From contig RSEH01000078.1 of assembly GCA_006503475.1 (NCBI GenBank), positions 105,042-169,041 of the forward strand: 64,000 bases of DNA, written 5' to 3'. Position numbers and translations under genes: made by a program. Origin of the DNA: Stentor roeselii. Taxonomy: Eukaryota > Ciliophora > Heterotrichea > Heterotrichida > Stentoridae. The notes under the pieces are model-generated. The model was not told where the DNA came from, made no database searches, and worked only from the letters and a program-made list of their open reading frames with translations. Of this stretch, positions 58,915-64,000 are shown piece by piece. Position 1 is the stretch's first letter. Every line of letters starts with the position of its first letter.

Positions 58915-59333
58915 TGATCATGTCATCACTTCTCGTGCCTTTGAAATGAAAATAAATTGATCAATGCGAGTAAGGGTTAACGAAGTAACCTGGTCAACAA
59001 CTTATGTGAAATTCTTAAATTCTTCCATTTCGAAACCTATTCTTTCTTCTTCATTTCTCTGAAAAATTCTGAGATACTCATTCTCCCACAAATGCCAGAA
59101 CCACATCACCGTTGTTTACCAGATAAATGAGTTTTCCTTTAAAGTGTGAAGTGAACAAGGCATAAGTAGCTTCGGGTTCACTGAAAAGTTCTCGAAATTC
59201 ACTTGATAAACCTTTGGGTAAAGTAAGAGTCTTGACTGAAGAACAGTCATCGAAAGAACACGGACAACGAAAAAACTCGGGATCGAAAATAGCTGCCGAC
59301 AGTAAAAACAAAAAGTTTCAGTATAGAGTTCAT
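58915..59333 (-). pseudogene. Decayed secreted-protein gene (signal peptide and Cys-rich start)
   Basis: An ATG at 59333 begins MNSILKLFVFT, a signal-peptide start. It shifts frame into SAAIFDPEFFRCPCSFDDCS, then VKTLTLPKGLSSEFRELFSE. Another shift gives ENEYLRIFQRNEEERIGFEM, and after a TAA the frame stays open (VVDQVTSLTLTRIDQFIFIS). The pattern of signal peptide, cysteines and frameshifts is that of a dead secreted-protein gene next to the relic starting at 58803. Confidence 0.6.
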
Positions 59334-59389
59334 ATACAAAGGAAGTAGTTTCAAACTATCAGCAGTAAAACTCTTGAATAGTTGTTATC

Positions 59390-59900
59390 AGTTCCTACTT
59401 CCCGCACACACTTCATGAGTTTAATCAAGTCACTCTGAACATCACAATAATCTGATTGAGCAAAAGATGAAAAATCCAAGAAGCCGTGATTTTCATTTTC
59501 GAATCAATAAAAGTACAATATCTGCATTTTTGAAGATATTATAAAAATTCTGAGTAATGTAAAGTTTTAGTTGAACATCTGACGATCCTCTCATTTGAAT
59601 AGTCCGTGAAAATCATCGCGATTTGAATGAAATAATCTTTTTTCTCAGTCAACGTCGAGTCATCCCTGAAATTGACACAAACCTTTTATCTGAGTCAAGA
59701 TTTGCAAGTTGAACCTCAAGTCCTTTGCGATGAAGTTTTACAATAAAAGACTCAACAGAAATTCCAAAAGAACATCGAACCCGCAACTTGACTTGAGAGA
59801 CTTGTTGACGAGTCAGGACTTTAAACAAGTAAAATTCAGTCGTTGTCCATCTTTAAGCTGGAGTATCCTAAAAAGTGCCAAAAATTTCCTTTGAATTCTT
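59390..59900 (-). pseudogene. Decayed C-terminal part of a related gene
   Basis: Coding-like pieces in different frames include SFIVKLHRKGLEVQLANLDS, VQLKLYITQNFYNIFKNAD and DYCDVQSDLIKLMKCVREVG. The first and last resemble IVIGKRMIKLGVVLFDQD and SSDNLVLLIQVLKRC of the relic at 57567-58803, with similar spacing between them (about 300 and 315 bp). I read this as the end of a tandem paralogue. Confidence 0.5.
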
Positions 59901-59995
59901 CGAACTCAGTAAAAAAATCTTCCCTTTCACTGAATCGCTAAGGCCAGATTGAGAATTAAAGCTAAAACATATTATTATTAAAAACTATGAATTAA

Positions 59996-60403
59996 TTAAT
60001 TAGTATTCTCTTTTTCTCTCTTCAATTGAAGCCACTTGATCTCCTCCTTAAGCAGGATGATTTCTCTTTGCGACTTCAAGAGCTTCTCCTTGTAGAACTG
60101 CTTCCTTTTCCTGAGGTCCTCGATTTCGGTCTCACAGCACATCCTGCTGAAAGCCCTCAAGGCTTCCGCTTTCTTAGCCCGTTTACATGACTGCTGGATG
60201 TGCTCAACAGACCTGGAAATCTCATCCAGGAATAGAGGAATGTGCTCATCAATCACCACCTTGCAAAAGGGGCAAGTCAGGCGCATCTTGATGCACCTGA
60301 TGATGAGACAAGTATGGAAAATATGCCCACATCTCAGAGCAGAGACAGGAAACTCGAAAATATTGCAGCGGCATATCGAGCAAACTGAAGAAAATTGATC
60401 CAT
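59996..60403 (-). CDS. RING-finger protein with coiled coil, TRAIP-like
   Basis: The 135-residue protein starts with a RING domain: C-x2-C in VCSICRCNIF, CGHIFHTCLI, and CPFCKVVI, giving the full C3H2C3-type set of zinc ligands. A coiled coil follows from about residue 75 to the end (EIEDLRKRKQFYKEKLLKSQ). This is the arrangement of TRAIP/NOPO and other small E3 ubiquitin ligases. The end is highly charged (KREKENTN). The stop is TAA. It stands alone between relic-rich AT regions but is itself intact. Confidence 0.85.
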   Translation of the reverse strand: MDQFSSVCSICRCNIFEFPVSALRCGHIFHTCLIIRCIKMRLTCPFCKVVIDEHIPLFLDEISRSVEHIQQSCKRAKKAEALRAFSRMCCETEIEDLRKRKQFYKEKLLKSQREIILLKEEIKWLQLKREKENTN

Positions 60404-60835
60404 TACTAATTATTAATCAATAGATGAATTGGGGATATTTAAAATAGAATTTGAGTATAAGATATGGATAATTTAATAGATAGATTCACTTTCATTCTTA
60501 TAATTATATCAAAGTCTATTTTTCTTATTCGAGGAAATCAATTACTCTATGACTTAAAAAATTATCATTGTAAGTCTATGCAACCTTGCCAAAGTTTATA
60601 AGTTTAAGATATTAAGTACCTTTTAATAGATTTCTATTGTTTATCATAAAATACCTGACTTATTACATTCATTATCTAAATAACCAAAACCTCTTATTTC
60701 AAACTTATTATAATTAATAAAAGTATAATTTAAACACCCTGCTGATTCTTAAAATTGAAAAATCAAGCCTCAGGAGCAGCCGTATCAAGCCAGATGATGA
60801 CAGTTTGACTTCTTAAAATTTTAAAATCTTCTTCG

Positions 60836-60973
60836 CTATGTAGTAAGAATTCATTTTGAAATCTAAGAAAGTCCCCTTAACTTTCTAAAATTTTACCAAG
60901 GCGATAATAGTTAATCTCTACGTAGTAAGAATTCATTTTGAAGTCTAAGAAAGTCCCCTTAACTTTCTAAAAT
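60836..60973 (+). repeat. Direct repeat, two copies 82 bp apart, each with a hairpin
   Basis: The unit at 60841-60891 recurs at 60923-60973 with one mismatch over 51 bp, and similarity extends a few bases upstream. Each copy contains the inverted repeat AGAAAGT and ACTTTCT separated by CCCCTTA, so each can fold into a 7-bp hairpin. Confidence 0.9.
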
Positions 60974-61076
60974 ACTATGCATTTATTGGTGTGTTGAACA
61001 GGCAGTTGATGTTTTAGAGTATCGGAGATAAGAGAACAACCCCATGTCTGGAATCATTTTACCGGTTTAATATTAA

Positions 61077-61255
61077 TTAATCAGTGTACACTATTTTCCT
61101 TGACTCATTCTTCTTGATCTTCAACTCCCCTTCCACATCTTCACATACCGGGATATGGTCGATATCAATAAAATCTAAATCTGGTTTCTTTTACACACCT
61201 ATTCGATTGCACTCTTCAACCGATTTCCATATGAGGTCCTTGACAATATTGAGTT
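61077..61255 (-). pseudogene. Coding-like fragment with one internal stop
   Basis: The minus strand reads VKDLIWKSVEECNRIGV, then TAA, then in the same frame KKPDLDFIDIDHIPVCEDVE to a TAA at 61077-61079. No ATG lies upstream before a stop. An 18-nt GT...AG string (GTGTGTAAAAGAAACCAG) spans the internal stop and would keep the frame, but it is longer than the other introns here. Probable gene scrap. Confidence 0.35.
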
Positions 61256-63565
61256 TTTAAGTCATAGTAAGTTCAGTATCAACATTATAGACTTGTGTTC
61301 AGGTTTTTCAATATCTTCGAAATCCTTAAAACAACAAAATCAAAAATTTTCATATTCAAATAAGTCATTCGAAACAAAAGCATCCCATAAAACCCTCAAA
61401 AATCTATCCCCAAAAACTCTAAACATTCACCATCGAAATCAAAAGTTTGTGTCTTGTGAATCGATTACTATAGTAAACCTCGAAAGGTGATATTTTGTTG
61501 TTAATAGTGGTCATCTATCAATAAAAAGCAGAAATTTATTTTATAATTCTGAGATTCTTTTTTGTTTATCAAGAGATTTAAAATTATGTGTTTTTCCACA
61601 AAAATACTATATTTAAGGTCTTTAAAGATTCTATAGACTTACAAAGATAAACATTCAGGTAAGTTTTCATCAAATCATTGTGTGTATTGGTTAAATTTCG
61701 ATGTTTTTTGTATTTTAAGTTCTAGAAAAAACGAAACTAGGAAATTTGATGGTTTTAATTTTGTATATATTAAACATCTTTATTCAAATTTGTTATATAT
61801 GAAGAATCAAATTTCAATAGTTTTGAAACTCTAAAATATTTAAATACATAAGAAAAATAAGAATTTTATAACTTGTTGATTTTATGATAAGTGATAATTT
61901 TATAATTTATCATCCTTTAATTTTACAATAACTTGAAGTACCCTTATATTCTAGAATTGATATTCCCATTTATTAATAAAACTCTATAGTAAATTCATAC
62001 ATTTATATGTTTATCACCGTTCATTTCTTTCAGAAATTCTATGATAAAGTGATTGCGAGTTAAATGTTGTATAAAGTTTATCTACACTTTGATTACTCAT
62101 TCAAAGTAGTTTTTCTAAGTATATACTATTAGAAATTAGAGTGCATAATCTATCAAACCATTCAACTTCACTAAATTCTAATGAGCTAAAAAATTTAATC
62201 ATCAATAATATCATCTGATTATAAAATAGCCTGTAACATGTCAATGAAAGTATCAAAGGATGATTAATCACCTTCCTTTTTGAGTTATTTCAAAACTTTT
62301 CTGTAATTAAAGTTCATCTAAATCAATTCTATTTTCTTCAGATTTGAAAATTTCGATTACATTAATTTTAGACAAGGATGTTTATAAATTCTTTAAGATA
62401 TCATTTGGAATGCATTTGAACAAGATATACTCTTTATGATGATTTCATGCTCTTGTCAAGCAAATCAATAAAATTCCATCAAAATTTACATCCAGGAACA
62501 ATCTCGGCATAAAAATCAAAGGAATTATCATCTTGAAGACTCAAAATAAATCACTGAGCTTTGCAAGTTTTATTAGAGTCAGAAACTTTAGTGTACTTGT
62601 CATATATCGGAGAGGATCTCAATAAGGTTCTAGATTAAGAGGATTTTCAATGAAAAGATAATTGTTTTTACCTAAACAATTCCTTAAAATTGATGGTTAA
62701 TTCAATATTTTAATTTTTTGTTAGAGCGAAAAGTTCATCGAGTTTTGATGGTCAAGTCAGAAGTGGCTAGTAAAGAGTAATCATTATTCAAACTTGACTT
62801 CAGTTTATAACTTAAGATCATGAAATATTTGTCAGCTCTTGATTGAAGGATATTTGAAACAATGTAAAAATGTATAAATAATTCATAGAAATTTTAATCA
62901 AAATAAAGCAAAGTTTGCTTCATAACTTTAATAATCATTTAATAAAAATCTTGAGATCTTTGATAAAAATTTAGAAAGGATTACTTCAGATTATATTTTA
63001 AGCTTCTAATATATATCTTAAAATTACTCTGTAAGCTTATCATTAAATGATTATGCAGTTGAGTTCTATAAGTTATCATGAGTATTGCGCCAATATGATT
63101 GGTAAAAATATTAAACCCTTAATTTTTTCTATTAGTATAATTCATCAATATTGTCAAAGGATTTATTATATAAATCTTTAATAACAATAAAATTTTACGC
63201 CGCACCTCTTTGTAACTTACTTATTTGAAATCCTAACTTCACCTGAGTTTAAATGTGGAAACAGGTATTTCAAATTAAGGCATGGATTAAACTAATTATT
63301 AGATAAATGATGTTTTATTAGTATGTATTCAATTCAAATGATTTCATGAACCTAAATAAAAATTTTTAGAAAGTCGTATTAGTTAGATATTTTTTAACAC
63401 TTCAAAACCATTTAAACATAATCTTTAAAAAAGTAGCATATATTTATTATTTAATATTAAAGTATTTCTGAGTTGATTTGCACAACCATAAAATTTACAA
63501 TCAGTCTCAATAAGTATAAACTTTTGAAGATATAAGCGTTAATTATTTACTCTTTTCTATTAATC

Positions 63566-64000
63566 TTAGTTTAAAGGATAACTAAAGCTAAATGATAATA
63601 AAATCAGTGACTCCTTGCAGATTTTCACATCTTTTTTCTTTTTACTCACTACTTTCAAACTTTCAAAACCCTCACTCATTCTCAAATTCCTCAAATCTAT
63701 CAAATAGTATCTTGAATACCAATCTTTAATCAATAAAAAATTCAAACACTTACAAAAATAAAATTGAAAAGCATAACATTTTCCTATTTTCGATAGCTTA
63801 TAAAACTTATCACAAACAAAAACATCAAAATTAGAATCTACAAACACAAAACAATTCGATGAAAACTTCCCTGATTGTATTCTTTCCTGTAAGTTTAATA
63901 CAACTTTAGATGATCTCAAATTAATCATTTTTGATTTATTTTCAGTCGAAAAACACAGATTTTTCAAATCTCTTGATAAACAAACAAAATAAATACAAGA
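63566..64000 (-). CDS. Unknown protein, C-terminal part, cut by the right edge
   Basis: The frame is open from base 64000 leftward for 144 codons to a TAA at 63566-63568. It is Lys/Phe/Cys-rich (NCFVFVDSNFDVFVCDKFYK, CYAFQFYFCKCLNFLLIKDW) with a β-rich look like a propeller repeat, but no family is recognised. An internal ATG at 63926-63928 could be the start, yet the frame stays open to the window edge, so the gene may begin outside. Confidence 0.5.
   Translation of the reverse strand, partial: SCIYFVCLSRDLKNLCFSTENKSKMINLRSSKVVLNLQERIQSGKFSSNCFVFVDSNFDVFVCDKFYKLSKIGKCYAFQFYFCKCLNFLLIKDWYSRYYLIDLRNLRMSEGFESLKVVSKKKKDVKICKESLILLSFSFSYPLN

Larger units (their letters stand above)
60404..63565. 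other. Long AT-rich region with no intact gene
   Basis: About 3.2 kb, mostly stops in all frames. It contains one direct repeat with hairpins (60836-60973) and coding-like scraps on the minus strand. One scrap, near 60780-60815, reads TVIIWLDTAAPEA then TGA. Another lies at 61077-61255. No tRNA or transposon ends were recognised. Confidence 0.55.

Noticed and set aside
61293-61490. 65-codon open frame
   Set aside because: It has no ATG at its start, a Lys/Ser/Asn-rich composition and no neighbour spacing typical of genes here.
1-64000. tRNA, rRNA, CRISPR arrays and transposons
   Set aside because: I looked for tRNA B-box-like GGTTCRANNC contexts, arrays of spaced repeats, and transposase motifs with terminal repeats, and saw none that hold up by eye.

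Overview
The window looks like macronuclear DNA of a heterotrich ciliate such as Stentor or Blepharisma. The evidence is AT-rich spacers, long ORFs free of long introns, and at least seven introns of exactly 15 nt (GT...AG). Gene spacing is extreme: convergent stop codons abut or overlap, and divergent starts lie 25-70 bp apart. The content is that of an aerobic ciliated eukaryote: a mitochondrial 2-oxoglutarate dehydrogenase, a mitochondrial ribosomal protein, and several ciliary proteins (LRRC56, tectonic, a CFAP97-like protein). TAA and TAG are the usual stops. TGA ends only five genes, and in four of them an in-frame TAA follows within four codons, so TGA could be a weak stop or a rare Trp codon (the code reported for Blepharisma).

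Layout. 1-3484: an edge-truncated gene, a MAM33/p32 mitochondrial protein, and a basic protein with a spliced C-terminus. 3485-8399: AT-rich spacer with decayed coding fragments. 8400-16591: zinc-finger protein, LRRC56, an unknown basic protein, a large IQ-motif protein, tectonic and mitochondrial uL24. 17638-34867: two protein kinases (one a polo-like kinase), RTF2, an SK-like K+ channel, GPN1, a 1629-residue transmembrane calpain, several microproteins, a WD40 protein and DPH1. 35110-37749: two small basic proteins and a spacer with a pseudogene. 37750-41598: a tandem array of four seven-transmembrane receptors, all with a 15-nt phase-1 intron at the same site. 41641-56641: HEATR3/SYO1, OGDH E1, an RCC1-repeat protein, a cyclic-nucleotide-binding-like protein, a CFAP97-like protein, ornithine decarboxylase, a LITAF-like zinc ribbon, a coiled-coil protein and a calponin-homology-like protein. 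56642-64000: mostly AT-rich, with a graveyard of frameshifted secreted-protein relics, one RING protein, a direct repeat carrying hairpins, and a gene cut by the right edge.

The genes do not form one pathway. The most notable local structures are the four-receptor array, the tandem pairs separated by 1-20 nt, the very small genes filling gaps, and the decayed tandem family at 57.5-59.9 kb. I found no clear tRNA, rRNA, CRISPR array or intact transposon. Coordinates of spliced genes were worked out by hand from reading frames and splice motifs.
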